Part shown: positions 17,912-28,879 of the stretch, one piece after another
How positions within the stretch are numbered: the first letter of the stretch is position 1
Layout: each line of letters begins with the position of its first letter
Source of the DNA: an uncultured Roseobacter sp.
GTDB taxonomy: Bacteria; Pseudomonadota; Alphaproteobacteria; Rhodobacterales; Rhodobacteraceae
Direction of reading: 5' to 3'
Length of the DNA stretch: 64,000 bases
Assembly (NCBI RefSeq): GCF_947495025.1
Contig: NZ_CANLXG010000002.1
Coordinates: 558,001 to 622,000, forward strand
Notes under the pieces: generated by a model
Seen by the model: the letters and a program-made list of their open reading frames with translations, nothing else
The model's database searches: none
Told to the model about the DNA's origin: nothing
Position numbers and translations under genes: made by a program

Positions 17912-18450
17912 CGCGCAACCTCCTCGGCCAGTGCTTGCATCAGTGTTGTCAGTTCCCGACGGTAGACTTCACCGGTCAGGTGACCATTGTCGTCGAACTG
18001 GTTTGTGCAGTCCGCGAGGTGAATCTCCGGCCCCTGAAGGATGCGTGGCCTGAAAGGTACCATAAACCCGCGCAAAACCATCTGCGCGCGCTCTCCGCCC
18101 GCGCGTCCGGCCGCTGCCGACATCACGGCCAGTGGCTTCCCCGCCCAGGGATTACCCTCTGTCCGGCTCACCCAGTCCAGCGCGTTTTTAAGAACCCCCG
18201 ATGGTCCTTTGTTGTACTCAGGCGTTGAGATAATCACCGCATCAGCCGCCGCGATCCTGTCAGACAGATCCTGCACCATGTCAGGTATGCCATCTGCGGT
18301 TTCGGCGTCACCGTCATAGAGTGGCATCCGAAGGTCTCCGAGCCCGAAACTGCAGGGGCCAAACAGACGGGCTGCTTCTTTCACCAGCATTGTGTTTGCG
18401 GACTCTGCGCGCAGCGAGCCGGAAAGGCCCAGCAGTTTTACATCAGCCAT
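17908..18450 (-). CDS. NADPH-dependent FMN reductase (ChrR/YieF-like)
   Basis: The 180-residue flavodoxin-like protein shows the FMN phosphate loop LLGLSGSLRAESANT and the family signature STPEYNKGPSGVLKNALDW. Such enzymes reduce quinones, chromate, azo dyes or flavins with NAD(P)H in the cytosol. The start was set at the second of two adjacent ATGs (18450), where AAGGA lies seven bases upstream. It overlaps the convergent VOC gene by 4 bp. Its specific substrate is not determined by sequence. Confidence 0.87.
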   Translation of the reverse strand: MADVKLLGLSGSLRAESANTMLVKEAARLFGPCSFGLGDLRMPLYDGDAETADGIPDMVQDLSDRIAAADAVIISTPEYNKGPSGVLKNALDWVSRTEGNPWAGKPLAVMSAAAGRAGGERAQMVLRGFMVPFRPRILQGPEIHLADCTNQFDDNGHLTGEVYRRELTTLMQALAEEVAR

Positions 18451-18511
18451 CATCTCATCCTTGGTTACACTCCACGTCGCAGAGGTGGCGCGACGCCGCA
18501 CAAAAGCAAGA

Positions 18512-18533
18512 GGCCACACCCGCTGGTGTGGCC
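18512..18533 (-). terminator. Rho-independent-type terminator after the OmpA lipoprotein gene
   Basis: GGCCACACC and GGTGTGGCC form a perfect 9-bp stem with a 4-base loop, 22 bp after the stop codon of the OmpA-like lipoprotein gene. On the minus strand it is followed by a broken T-tract (TCTTGCTTTT). Confidence 0.8.
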
Positions 18534-18554
18534 CCTGTCAGCGAATGTCGCTGC

Positions 18555-19208
18555 TCAGGCGGTTGGAAGAATTACAATCTCTACACGGCGGTTCTGCGCC
18601 TTGCCGCCTGCGTTGAGGTTGCTCGCAACAGGCTGCGTCTCGCCGCGACCGATTGTCTGTATACGACTGCCGGGGACGCCCGCGTTGATCAGAACACTGG
18701 CAACAGAACCCGCCCGCCGCTCCGAAAGCCCCTGGTTGTACGCCGCATCACCGTCGCTGTCAGTGTGACCGATAACCTGGACGATCGAGGCGGGATACTG
18801 GTTCAGACTCCGCGCTACCGAAACAAGGTCATCCTGCAGATCCGGCCTTACCGAAAAGCTGTCAGTGGCGAAAAGCAGGTCCTGCGGCATGGACACGATC
18901 AGCCGGTCACCTGTGTTTGTGATGGTCACGTCACTGTCGAGCTGGTTGCGCAGCTCCGCTTCCTGCTTGTCGAGGTTATAGCCCGCCGCGCCGCCCACTG
19001 CGGCACCAAGTGCGGCACCAAGGATGGTCGCTTTTGTATCACCGCCCGCGATCTGGCCCGCGATGGCACCTACGCCTGCGCCGATCAGTGCGCCCTGCTG
19101 CGCCTTCGGCGTTTCAGATCCTGCGCCGAGCTGCCCTGGATCGGTACAGGCTGCCAGAGCCAGTGTTCCCGCGAGTGCGAGTGCTGCCGGGGTCTTTAAA
19201 CGTGTCAT
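18555..19208 (-). CDS. OmpA-family lipoprotein with glycine-zipper segment
   Basis: The 217-residue protein has a lipoprotein signal with the lipobox LAAC (Cys21), then a glycine-zipper stretch (GALIGAGVGAIAGQIAGG and a second GAALGAAVGGAAGYNLDKQ). It ends in an OmpA_C peptidoglycan-binding domain (VQVIGHTDSDGDAAYNQGLS, with RRVEIVI at the end). It resembles the YiaD type and probably tethers outer membrane to murein. The ATG at 19208 has AAGGCAG upstream and starts exactly at the signal peptide. A terminator hairpin follows the gene. Confidence 0.88.
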   Translation of the reverse strand: MTRLKTPAALALAGTLALAACTDPGQLGAGSETPKAQQGALIGAGVGAIAGQIAGGDTKATILGAALGAAVGGAAGYNLDKQEAELRNQLDSDVTITNTGDRLIVSMPQDLLFATDSFSVRPDLQDDLVSVARSLNQYPASIVQVIGHTDSDGDAAYNQGLSERRAGSVASVLINAGVPGSRIQTIGRGETQPVASNLNAGGKAQNRRVEIVILPTA

Positions 19209-19340
19209 ATTCGTACTGCCTTCTGTGGTTGCGGCCCCGTTCGGGCGGGGCGTCGTTGTAGGAACGCAGTATATATGGGCGTGGTTCCGCCGCAAACAAA
19301 GGGGAATTTCCGCCAGGCAGAAACCTGCCTGTGTCACTTT

Positions 19341-20207
19341 TCAGTGTTCAGCATACACCGTTTCCATGGCCAGCATGGCGCGCTTCATGGGTAGCCCCCA
19401 GTGATATCCGCCCAGCCCGCCTGATTTGCGCAGAGCCCTGTGGCAGGGGATCAGCCAGCTGATCGGGTTACGCCCGACGGCCGTTCCGACGGCACGCACG
19501 GCGCGGGGAGCGCCCACGACACGGGCGATTTCCGAATAAGTCGTGACCTGCCCGGACGGAATGCTGAGCAACGCCTCCCAGACCTTGATCTGAAAAGGTG
19601 CGCCTATCAGGAACAATGGTGCTGCATCCAGCGAGCCGTCCCCCGCGCCAAAGGCCTGAAGGACCCACGGGCGCAGCATCATGGGATCTTCTGTGAATTC
19701 GGCCTTGGGCCAGCGCTTCAGCATATCCTCAAAAGCTGCTTCCTCGCCCATCTCAGCGGCAAAGCCGATGCCACAGATCCCTTTTTCGGTCCCCATTACA
19801 ATCGCCGGGCCAAAGGGGCTTTCAAACCAGCCCCAGAATATAGTCAGCCCGTCGCCCTTGCGCGCAAAGTCTCCCGGGCTCATCGCCTCCCAGCGTAAAA
19901 ACAGGTCATGCAGACGGCCTGACCCCGAGAGCCCGACAGATTGCGACACCTCCAGCGTGGTAAAGCGCTCGCTGAGCAGCGATTTGGCATGTCCGAGCAT
20001 CAGATACTGCTGATACCGTTTGGGGGAGACACCAACCCAGCGGGAAAAGACGCGCTGAAAGTGTGCTGGGCTCATCCCCATATCGGCGGCGATACTTTCC
20101 AGCGAGACATTTTCCTCGGCACTGTCAATCATGTTGATCGCGCGGCGGATCACCTGGTAATGGTAGGCGCTCTCGGGTGTGTCGGCTATCTGGCTGTGCT
20201 GTGTCAT
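19341..20207 (-). CDS. Ada-like AraC-domain / O6-alkylguanine-DNA methyltransferase fusion
   Basis: The 288-residue protein joins an AraC-type helix-turn-helix domain (residues ~20-115, LESIAADMGMSPAHFQRVF) to an MGMT domain with the suicidal methyl-acceptor cysteine C255 in the PCHR motif. It should repair O6-methylguanine and may also regulate genes. The N-terminal zinc domain of E. coli Ada, which takes methyl groups from phosphotriesters, is missing, so the classic methylation-switch mechanism is not expected. A GTG at 20228 is an alternative start. It lies 50 bp downstream of the Hint-domain gene on the same strand. Confidence 0.87.
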   Translation of the reverse strand: MTQHSQIADTPESAYHYQVIRRAINMIDSAEENVSLESIAADMGMSPAHFQRVFSRWVGVSPKRYQQYLMLGHAKSLLSERFTTLEVSQSVGLSGSGRLHDLFLRWEAMSPGDFARKGDGLTIFWGWFESPFGPAIVMGTEKGICGIGFAAEMGEEAAFEDMLKRWPKAEFTEDPMMLRPWVLQAFGAGDGSLDAAPLFLIGAPFQIKVWEALLSIPSGQVTTYSEIARVVGAPRAVRAVGTAVGRNPISWLIPCHRALRKSGGLGGYHWGLPMKRAMLAMETVYAEH

Positions 20208-20257
20208 GCCCTCAGAATAATCTGTCACGCTCGGGCTTTCGACCCGAAACCTGCGGT

Positions 20258-21232
20258 TTAAGCGCTTTCGTCGAAGGCCTGGAAGGCGTTGCGCGCTTTT
20301 GTGATCATGCGCCCGGCCTGTGACCGGTCGATCCAGGGCCGTGCGGTCCGCCCGTTATGCAGGTGTGGCCCCAGCAGTTGTGACAATCTGTTCTGTTTGC
20401 CCTCCGCAATCTGATCATATGTGTCTGCGTCTGCACAGAAGGTTTCCACCCAGGTTCCTTCAGCAAGAATGATCTCGTGGTTTGCACAGAGAACGCGCGT
20501 CATCGGGCAGCTGCGCGCTGGCCGTACCGGCGCCGCGACGCCACAGTCACGCCATGCCTGCACCGGCGCGAGAACTTCGTTCAGCCGGTCGGCGGCACCA
20601 TCACCGACACCACGCAGAATGATCCGCAACCCTCCGGTCACCCGCAGATCATGCGCCGGTACACCCGGTGCAACTGAACCCGCCGGGACGGTCACCAGCG
20701 CAAGATCAGGATTCTGTCGCAGAACGCCCGGGTCGGCTTTTGTCCGGTCAATCCACAGTATCGGCTGGTAGCCGTTATCGCGGGTCAGTACCCGGTCCGA
20801 CGTCTCAAGCCACTCTACAGGCACCGGACCCTCTTCAGTCCGGATCATTGTGCCGGGACCAAAAAACGCAGGGCCCGGCACCGGGCGCGTTCTGCCGCCA
20901 GCCGCCTCATGCCCGTTCCACCCACTCACGACCTTCAGAGGTGCACCAGGCGCCATCGTTTCGGGTACGAGATACCCGCACAAGTTCCCGTTCCGCTTTA
21001 CGCAGAAAAGAGTGACGCCGGTCCCATCCGGCGCCCGCAGGGACACGTGCCCGTCATCCGCAATGCACCAGCCCGCGCCACGCGAGGGTTGCCCCCGATC
21101 GCTGCCCGGGGCCACAGCCAGGCCCGTGGCGCAGACATCATAGGATTTCGCCGGGTCCAGGGTGAGTGTCTGCGCCTGCGGATCAAAAACAAGCGCGTCA
21201 GGCGCGCAGACAAAACGGTCTGGAAAAGTCAT
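20258..21232 (-). CDS. Hint-domain (Hedgehog/intein fold) protein lacking the nucleophile
   Basis: The 324-residue protein has a Hint-type domain in its C-terminal 200 residues. The start (AFFGPGTMIRTEEG), the VEWLETSDRVLTRDNGYQPI block and the late HEIILAEGTWVETF block all match the Hint_2 pattern common in Rhodobacterales. The position normally held by the self-cleaving cysteine (CFxPGT) is F123, and the usual block-B histidine (SPNHR) reads TGGLR. It should therefore fold but not splice or cleave. Residues 1-110 are of unknown function. GGAG lies before the ATG. The gene is probably co-transcribed with the Ada-like gene. Confidence 0.75.
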   Translation of the reverse strand: MTFPDRFVCAPDALVFDPQAQTLTLDPAKSYDVCATGLAVAPGSDRGQPSRGAGWCIADDGHVSLRAPDGTGVTLFCVKRNGNLCGYLVPETMAPGAPLKVVSGWNGHEAAGGRTRPVPGPAFFGPGTMIRTEEGPVPVEWLETSDRVLTRDNGYQPILWIDRTKADPGVLRQNPDLALVTVPAGSVAPGVPAHDLRVTGGLRIILRGVGDGAADRLNEVLAPVQAWRDCGVAAPVRPARSCPMTRVLCANHEIILAEGTWVETFCADADTYDQIAEGKQNRLSQLLGPHLHNGRTARPWIDRSQAGRMITKARNAFQAFDESA

Positions 21233-21379
21233 GGTGGCTCCGGCTGAATGGGTCCCCCTGTTTTGCCAGAGTCGCGTAAACAGTCACATCATAAAAAACC
21301 CGGGATTTATCTCTGCTTTTAGCTATCCCGCCGGCGTTGCGCTTGCCCCGCCCGGTGAATCCACGCATAACGCGGCACC

Positions 21380-22024
21380 ATGGCAAAACAACTCGGCTAT
21401 CATACGATCCGCGAGATTTTCACCCGCTTTCACGAGGCCGATCCGGCCCCTAAAGGCGAGCTGGAACATGTGAACGTCTATACTCTGGTTGTAGCGGTTG
21501 CACTCAGCGCTCAGGCCACAGACGCAGGTGTCAACAAAGCAACACGCAAACTGTTCCCGATCGCGGACACACCGCAGAAGATGCTGGATCTGGGGCTTGA
21601 GGGTCTGACCGAACACATCAAAACGATTGGTCTCTACCGCCAGAAGGCCAGGAACGTCATGAAGCTCAGCCAGATCCTGGTGGACGATTACGGCGGCGAG
21701 GTGCCCAACAGCCGCGCCGCACTTCAGGGCCTGCCCGGCGTCGGGCGCAAAACGGCCAATGTGGTGCTGAACATGTGGTGGCAGCAACCGGCGCAGGCGG
21801 TCGATACGCATATTTTCCGGCTGGGCAACCGTTCGGGCATTGCACCCGGCAAGACAGTCGAAGCCGTCGAACGGGCCATCGAAGACAATATTCCTGCTGA
21901 TTTTCAGCTCCATGCGCACCACTGGATGATCCTGCACGGGCGTTATCACTGCAAAGCGCGCAAGCCGCAGTGTCCCACCTGTATTATCCGTGATCTCTGC
22001 TCTTTTGAGGACAAAACCGAATGA
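21380..22024 (+). CDS. nth: Endonuclease III
   Basis: The 214-residue DNA glycosylase/AP lyase removes oxidised pyrimidines in base excision repair. It has the helix-hairpin-helix LPGVGRKTANVVLN with the catalytic lysine K124, the aspartate D142 in AVDTHIF, and the C-terminal [4Fe-4S] ligands arranged C-x6-C-x2-C-x5-C. The stop codon overlaps the adenosine kinase start in an ATGA. The 147-bp upstream gap, shared with the divergent Hint gene, contains the inverted repeat CGGGAT / ATCCCG (21301-21330). Confidence 0.95.
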   Translation: MAKQLGYHTIREIFTRFHEADPAPKGELEHVNVYTLVVAVALSAQATDAGVNKATRKLFPIADTPQKMLDLGLEGLTEHIKTIGLYRQKARNVMKLSQILVDDYGGEVPNSRAALQGLPGVGRKTANVVLNMWWQQPAQAVDTHIFRLGNRSGIAPGKTVEAVERAIEDNIPADFQLHAHHWMILHGRYHCKARKPQCPTCIIRDLCSFEDKTE

Positions 22025-23010
22025 AAAAATACAAGTTAGTGGGTATCGGCAACGCCGTTGTCGATGTGATCAGCCACGCCGATGACAGCTTTCTCGACCA
22101 CATGGGAATCGAAAAAGGCATCATGCAGCTGGTAGAGCGGGACCGGTCAGAGGCGCTTTATGGTTCTATGTCCGACCGCCTGCAGACGCCTGGCGGCGCT
22201 GTGGCGAATACGGTTGCAGGCGTCGGTGCTCTGGGCCTGCAGACCGCATTCATCGGCCGTGTCCGCGACGATGCGCTGGGAAAATTCTATGCCAGTGCTA
22301 TGACCGACAATGGCATCGATTTCGTCAACCCGCCGGTGCAGGACGGTGAAACACCAACCTCGCGATGCATGATTTTTGTCACGCCTGACGGTGAGCGCTC
22401 GCTGAATACTTACCTGGGTATTTCCACAGGACTGACCTCTGATGATGTGCCGGTCGAGGTCTCCGGCAATACACAGATCATGTTCCTAGAGGGATACCTC
22501 TTTGACCACGACGCCGGCAAAACCGCATTCCGCGAAGCTGCCCGGGCGACCAAGGCAGGTAATGGCATTGCCGGCATTGCCATTTCGGACCCCTTTTGTG
22601 TCGAACGCCACCGGGCAGACTTTCTTACACTGATCGGGAACGACCTCGACTACGTGATCGGCAATGAACACGAAATCAAATCCCTGTTCGAAACAGATGA
22701 CCTGGAGCTGGCGCTGAGCAAAACGGCTGAGATCTGTCCGCTGGTGGTCTGCACGCGTTCAGGCGACGGTGTTTCGGTGATTGCCGACGGCAGCCGTCAC
22801 GACATACCCGTGCAGGAAGTAACCCCCGTCGACGCCACCGGTGCCGGTGATCAGTTCGCTGCGGGTTTTCTTTATGGCCTGGCCACATCGCGGGACATCG
22901 AGACCTGTGCACGCATGGGCAACGCCTGTGCCGCCGAAGTGATCAGCCATATCGGTCCGCGCCCGCAAAAGGACATGATGCAGGTTTTCCAGGCAGAAGG
23001 TCTCGTCTGA
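22021..23010 (+). CDS. PfkB-family carbohydrate kinase, adenosine kinase type
   Basis: The 329-residue protein is a ribokinase-family kinase. It has the N-terminal GNAVVDVI strand, the PGGAVANTVAGVGALG substrate loop and the anion-hole/catalytic motif DATGAGDQFAAGFL with the base aspartate near residue 272. The long insertion-containing form resembles alphaproteobacterial adenosine kinases, which salvage adenosine to AMP. Ribokinase or other sugar kinase activity cannot be excluded. It overlaps nth by 4 bp (ATGA), and a GNAT gene begins three bases after its stop, giving a compact three-gene operon. Confidence 0.88.
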   Translation: MKKYKLVGIGNAVVDVISHADDSFLDHMGIEKGIMQLVERDRSEALYGSMSDRLQTPGGAVANTVAGVGALGLQTAFIGRVRDDALGKFYASAMTDNGIDFVNPPVQDGETPTSRCMIFVTPDGERSLNTYLGISTGLTSDDVPVEVSGNTQIMFLEGYLFDHDAGKTAFREAARATKAGNGIAGIAISDPFCVERHRADFLTLIGNDLDYVIGNEHEIKSLFETDDLELALSKTAEICPLVVCTRSGDGVSVIADGSRHDIPVQEVTPVDATGAGDQFAAGFLYGLATSRDIETCARMGNACAAEVISHIGPRPQKDMMQVFQAEGLV

Positions 23011-23012
23011 AA

Positions 23013-23615
23013 ATGATCGCGGATGGCTTCCATGACGTTCCGCCAGGCAAAGTGGCGATGATCGTCACCCATCTGGAGATGACGTCGAGGGCGGACACAC
23101 GACAGATCCCGCTGCCCGAAGGGGTCAGCTTTCACAAGGTTGACGCCAGGCCTGAGTGGTACCGTGACGTTTTCCGGCGCGTCGGCTCGCAGGACTGGCT
23201 CTGGTATGGCCGCCTGCGTAAGAACGATGCGGAACTCATGGATATTCTGGGTGACCCCGGCGTCGAGGTCTTTACCCTGCGCCACGATGGTCACGATGAA
23301 GCCTTGCTGGAGCTGGATTTCAGAGTGCCGGGTGAATGCGAGCTTGCCTATTTCGGCCTGACCGCAGCACTGATCGGCACCGGATCAGGCAGGTACCTCA
23401 TGAACGAGGCGATCACACGCGCCTGGGCGAAACCGATCACCCGGTTCCACGTGCATACCTGTACCATCGACAGCCCGCAGGCCCTTGCGTTTTACCGACG
23501 CAGTGGGTTCACACCCTGCCGCCAGCAGGTCGAGATAGACGACGACCCGCGCGTCATCGGTGTGCTGCCCGAAGACCACGGACCCAATGTGCCGATCTTC
23601 CGCGCTCAGAAATAG
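23013..23615 (+). CDS. GNAT-family N-acetyltransferase
   Basis: The 200-residue protein has a GNAT core: a beta-4 strand with LELDF, then [21 protein letters not shown], the acetyl-CoA pyrophosphate loop in variant form, and a C-terminal [17 protein letters not shown] segment typical of the fold. The acceptor is unknown. It is the last gene of the nth-adenosine kinase operon, starting two bases after the kinase stop. Its end overlaps the convergent rppH gene by 10 bp. Confidence 0.82.
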   Translation: MIADGFHDVPPGKVAMIVTHLEMTSRADTRQIPLPEGVSFHKVDARPEWYRDVFRRVGSQDWLWYGRLRKNDAELMDILGDPGVEVFTLRHDGHDEALLELDFRVPGECELAYFGLTAALIGTGSGRYLMNEAITRAWAKPITRFHVHTCTIDSPQALAFYRRSGFTPCRQQVEIDDDPRVIGVLPEDHGPNVPIFRAQK

Positions 23616-24088
23616 TCGCGGAAATCCTCAAGTACAGCGACGTAAACATCCCGCTTGAACGGCACGATATTGTCGACAAGATCGTCAACCGGCAGCCAGC
23701 GCCATTCAGAAAATTCCTGATGCTTCTGTTCAATCCGGATGTCATCGTCTGTGCCGTGGAACCGCAGCAGAAACCATTTCTGTTGCTGACCGCGGAACCG
23801 GCCTTTCCAGAGTCTGGGCACCAGTTCATGAGGCAGTTCATAGGGCAGCCAACGCGGGCTTTCGGCAACGACGGTGACCTTGTCGGCGGTGACGCCGGTT
23901 TCTTCGGTAAGCTCGCGCAGCGCGGCGTCCTGCGCCTGCTCTCCGTCGTCAATCCCGCCCTGGGGCATCTGCCATGCTGCAATCCGGCTGTCGATGCGCT
24001 GCCCGACAAACACCTCGCCCGCCGGGTTCATCAGCATGACACCGACACAGGGGCGGTACGGTAGTCCGGCGATTTCGTCTGGCGTCAT
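23606..24088 (-). CDS. rppH: RNA pyrophosphohydrolase (Nudix)
   Basis: The 160-residue protein carries a complete Nudix box ([20 protein letters not shown], then TGV) and the flanking [11 protein letters not shown] and WQMPQG segments that mark RppH/ApaH-type hydrolases. It would remove pyrophosphate from the 5' end of mRNA to start decay, or hydrolyse dinucleoside polyphosphates. It overlaps the upstream GNAT gene by 4 bp (ATGA), so the two are translationally coupled, and overlaps the convergent GNAT gene by 10 bp. Confidence 0.92.
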   Translation of the reverse strand: MTPDEIAGLPYRPCVGVMLMNPAGEVFVGQRIDSRIAAWQMPQGGIDDGEQAQDAALRELTEETGVTADKVTVVAESPRWLPYELPHELVPRLWKGRFRGQQQKWFLLRFHGTDDDIRIEQKHQEFSEWRWLPVDDLVDNIVPFKRDVYVAVLEDFRDYF

Positions 24089-24543
24089 ATCAGGCTCTTC
24101 TCCATCTCAGCGCGGCGCAGAAACTGACCTGCACGTTCTGCTGTTTCGTGCTGGACTACCCGAAAGCCAACAGCGTGGAAAGCTGGTTGAGCCATTAGAC
24201 TGGCATGGGTGTGCAGCCGGTTTTCGCCGCTGGCGCGCGCGTGCTCTTCAACAGGAAGGTAAAGCGCACGGAAAACACCCCGTCCGCGATAGTCCGGCAG
24301 GATGTAGGCAAAATCGATATAGCCGCCGGATTCAATGGTCATGAAACCAACCGGGCCGGATTCAGTTTCTTTGAGGATACAGCTTTTCTCCGCAAGGCGC
24401 GCGGCCCATGATACCGCTTCGGGCACATGGGGCATCCATGCGGCACGTTCGGCCTCGGTATAAGGGCTCGGGCCTTCGCGCACTGCCCGAAAGAAGACGT
24501 GACCAAGCAGATCCGCGTCTGCAGCAGTTGCCCATCTGATCAT
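24085..24543 (-). CDS. GNAT-family N-acetyltransferase
   Basis: The 152-residue protein has a GNAT fold with the pyrophosphate-binding loop in [16 protein letters not shown] and a C-terminal [14 protein letters not shown] segment. Its substrate is unknown. The ATG at 24543, with AGGA seven bases upstream, is preferred to a longer frame that would overlap the start of fadH. It is translationally coupled to rppH. The region between it and fadH (24544-24640) must hold divergent promoters. Confidence 0.83.
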   Translation of the reverse strand: MIRWATAADADLLGHVFFRAVREGPSPYTEAERAAWMPHVPEAVSWAARLAEKSCILKETESGPVGFMTIESGGYIDFAYILPDYRGRGVFRALYLPVEEHARASGENRLHTHASLMAQPAFHAVGFRVVQHETAERAGQFLRRAEMEKSLI

Positions 24544-24610
24544 TCTCTTTTCCTGCTCTGCTGTGACGCGGCGTTCGACGTGACACCGGATATGTGAAAA
24601 TGTGAAGTGA

Positions 24611-26668
<2,058 letters not shown>

Positions 26669-26938
26669 AGCCCTGACACAACTGAATCTCCCCTTTCCGG
26701 CATCGTTTTGCCCAAAGTGTAAACACAGCAAACGTCGCAGGCCGACAACCCTGAGGAGAATATATTCAATATTATTAAATTCTTAGGGGTGTGATTTCCA
26801 CGGTTGACGTGGGGCGCTCAGCGTTTCCGCGTTCTGAACGATCCTAGCAAAAACCGCGATACTGTCTCAGATACGCCCCGATCCTGCCCGATTTCACCGC
26901 CATACAAGCCTTCAACGCAGAGATTGAAGGGATCGGCA

Positions 26939-27844
26939 ATGGACCGCCTCACAGAAATGGAAGCATTCGCAACGGTCGTGGACCAGGGCGGCTTTACAGA
27001 TGCGGCCAAAAAGATGGGAATCTCCAAGTCCGCTGTTTCCAAACACGTATCATCACTGGAAGCACGTCTTGGTGCGCGCCTGCTGAACCGGACCACTCGC
27101 CGTGTCAGCCCCACTGAGATCGGTCTTGCCTATTATGATCGCGCGCGCCGCGTTCTGAACGATGCAGGCGAGGCGGACGCCCTTGTCACGTCTATGCAAA
27201 GCGCGCCGTCGGGCCTGTTGCGCATCTCTGTTGCTACAGATTTTGGTGTGAACCACCTGTCGCCGGTTCTGAGTGAGTTTCTGTCCGATTTCCCGGATAT
27301 CACCGTAAACATGGTGCTCAACAACCGGTACGTCGAGTTGATTTCCGAAGGGTTCGATATGGCGGTGCGTATCGGAGAGCTGGAAGACAGCACCTTGCGT
27401 GCACGCAAGCTGACGGAAACCACAAAACGTATGATCGCCAGCCCGGACTACTTTGAAAAATACGGCCGTCCCGAGAAGATTGACGATCTGAACGATCACA
27501 AACTGCTTCACTATTCCAACCAGTCGTCCGGAAATGTCTGGAAACTGACGGCACCTTCCGGTGAGAAACGCCACGTGCGTACTGCCGGCTGGCTGAGTGT
27601 CAACGACGGTCAGTCGCTGCTCAATGCGGCCATCTCAGGTCTTGGCATCGCCTACCTGCCCAGTTTCCTCTACGCCGAAGCGATGGAACAGGGGCTTGTC
27701 GAAGACGCCATCCCTGATCTGCCGATGGAGACCCAGGGCATCTATGCCGTGTATCCACCGGGTCGTTTTACCCAGCCCAAAGTCCGCGCCTTCATCGATT
27801 TCCTTGTCCATGCCTTTGCAGAAAAAGGCCCATCGGACTGGTAA
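26939..27844 (+). CDS. LysR-family transcriptional regulator
   Basis: The 301-residue protein begins with MDRLTEMEAFATVVDQGGFT and has the winged helix SKSAVSKHVSSLEARLGARL, followed by a two-lobed LysR substrate-binding domain, the usual size and layout. The effector and targets are unknown; fadH upstream on the same strand is 270 bp away. The gap has an AT-rich block with the perfect palindrome GAATATATTC (26758-26767), which may be part of its promoter. GAAGG lies before the ATG. A good terminator follows the gene. Confidence 0.88.
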   Translation: MDRLTEMEAFATVVDQGGFTDAAKKMGISKSAVSKHVSSLEARLGARLLNRTTRRVSPTEIGLAYYDRARRVLNDAGEADALVTSMQSAPSGLLRISVATDFGVNHLSPVLSEFLSDFPDITVNMVLNNRYVELISEGFDMAVRIGELEDSTLRARKLTETTKRMIASPDYFEKYGRPEKIDDLNDHKLLHYSNQSSGNVWKLTAPSGEKRHVRTAGWLSVNDGQSLLNAAISGLGIAYLPSFLYAEAMEQGLVEDAIPDLPMETQGIYAVYPPGRFTQPKVRAFIDFLVHAFAEKGPSDW

Positions 27845-27879
27845 CAGAACAATCCACCAATCCTCGGTGACCACCCTGT

Positions 27880-27912
27880 CCCCCGGTGTCTTCGTGCATC
27901 GGGGGCTTTTTT
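27880..27912 (+). terminator. Rho-independent terminator after the LysR gene
   Basis: CCCCGGTG and CATCGGGG pair with one G-U, close a short loop and are followed by CTTTTTTA. It begins about 35 bp after the LysR stop and also sits at the end of the convergent OmpA gene. Confidence 0.85.
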
Positions 27913-28879
27913 ATTCGACGCTCAGAACAATCGCCTCGACACGGCGGTTCCGACGGCGGCCCTCTTCGGTCAGATTGCTTGCCATGGGCGCGAGATACCC
28001 CATGCCTTCTGCCTCCATCCTGCCCGGATCAATGCCATAACCGCTGATCAGCCGCTGCCGGACAGAACGCGCACGGGCGCGGGACAAAGCGATATTCGGC
28101 TCCAGCCCCCCAACGGTGTCGGTGTGACCGACCAGCGCGATCCGCATGCCGGGTTGCTCGGTCATGATAGCTGCAAGATCTGCCAGAGAGGTGTATTCCC
28201 CATCTCCCAGGTCCGTTGATCCGGTGGCAAATATCAGATCCTCCAGAACCATATGACCCTGTTCCAGAAGAGCTTCGCCGGTTACCGGCAGCGGGACAGG
28301 TTCAGGTGCGGCATCGCCGGGCGCCACAACGGCGGTCTCGGGCAGCAGCGCCTCTGCCTGCGGCCCTGTTCCAGCAGTGATGATCTGCACATAGGACGAC
28401 GCAGACGTCGCACTCACGAGAATACCGATGGCTCCGTCCGGCGCGTCGCGCGGTCCGGAAAACGCGGTCAGGTACCGGAACCGCGCGAGGTTCACATACA
28501 TGTTCGGCCCGGGCAGAACTTCGGTGGCAAAGCGGAAATCGAAGCCACCACAGGTCCGTGCCGAGCATTCGAATATAACCTCGTAGCCGGCGGCTTCGAT
28601 CTGATCCCGCAGCGGCACAATGATCTGCAGCGGAGTCATCCCAGCCGTACCGATACGCCATGCACGCCGCGAAATGGCGCCTTCGATTGTGACTGACGGG
28701 AGCACGCCGTTTGCAAATCGCCCGACCGGCGCGTCAAAACTGTCCAGTTCGCTGTCGCGTTCCACGGTCTGACGCGCGCCCAGCGGCAGCTCCGGCGCAA
28801 ATGCGTACCCCGGGTGGGGAACAAGGGCGGTACAGGCAACCAGCAGGGCTGCGCGCCAGGCTGACGCCGGTGCACTCAT
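27911..28879 (-). CDS. OmpA-family protein with signal peptide
   Basis: The 322-residue protein has a signal peptide ending near HPGYA, a ~180-residue periplasmic region of unknown fold with a Cys pair (ECSARTCGGFDF), and a C-terminal OmpA_C domain (IALVGHTDTVGGLEPNIALS, and RRNRRVEAIVLSVE). It likely binds peptidoglycan at the outer membrane. It overlaps the upstream AhpD-like gene by 4 bp (ATGA). The unusual pairing with a cytoplasmic peroxidase-like gene is described in the findings. Confidence 0.85.
   Translation of the reverse strand: MSAPASAWRAALLVACTALVPHPGYAFAPELPLGARQTVERDSELDSFDAPVGRFANGVLPSVTIEGAISRRAWRIGTAGMTPLQIIVPLRDQIEAAGYEVIFECSARTCGGFDFRFATEVLPGPNMYVNLARFRYLTAFSGPRDAPDGAIGILVSATSASSYVQIITAGTGPQAEALLPETAVVAPGDAAPEPVPLPVTGEALLEQGHMVLEDLIFATGSTDLGDGEYTSLADLAAIMTEQPGMRIALVGHTDTVGGLEPNIALSRARARSVRQRLISGYGIDPGRMEAEGMGYLAPMASNLTEEGRRRNRRVEAIVLSVE

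Noticed and set aside
20258..21232. Intein or self-splicing protein
   Set aside because: The Hint fold is present but both the N-terminal Cys and the block-B His are missing, and there is no interrupted host protein.
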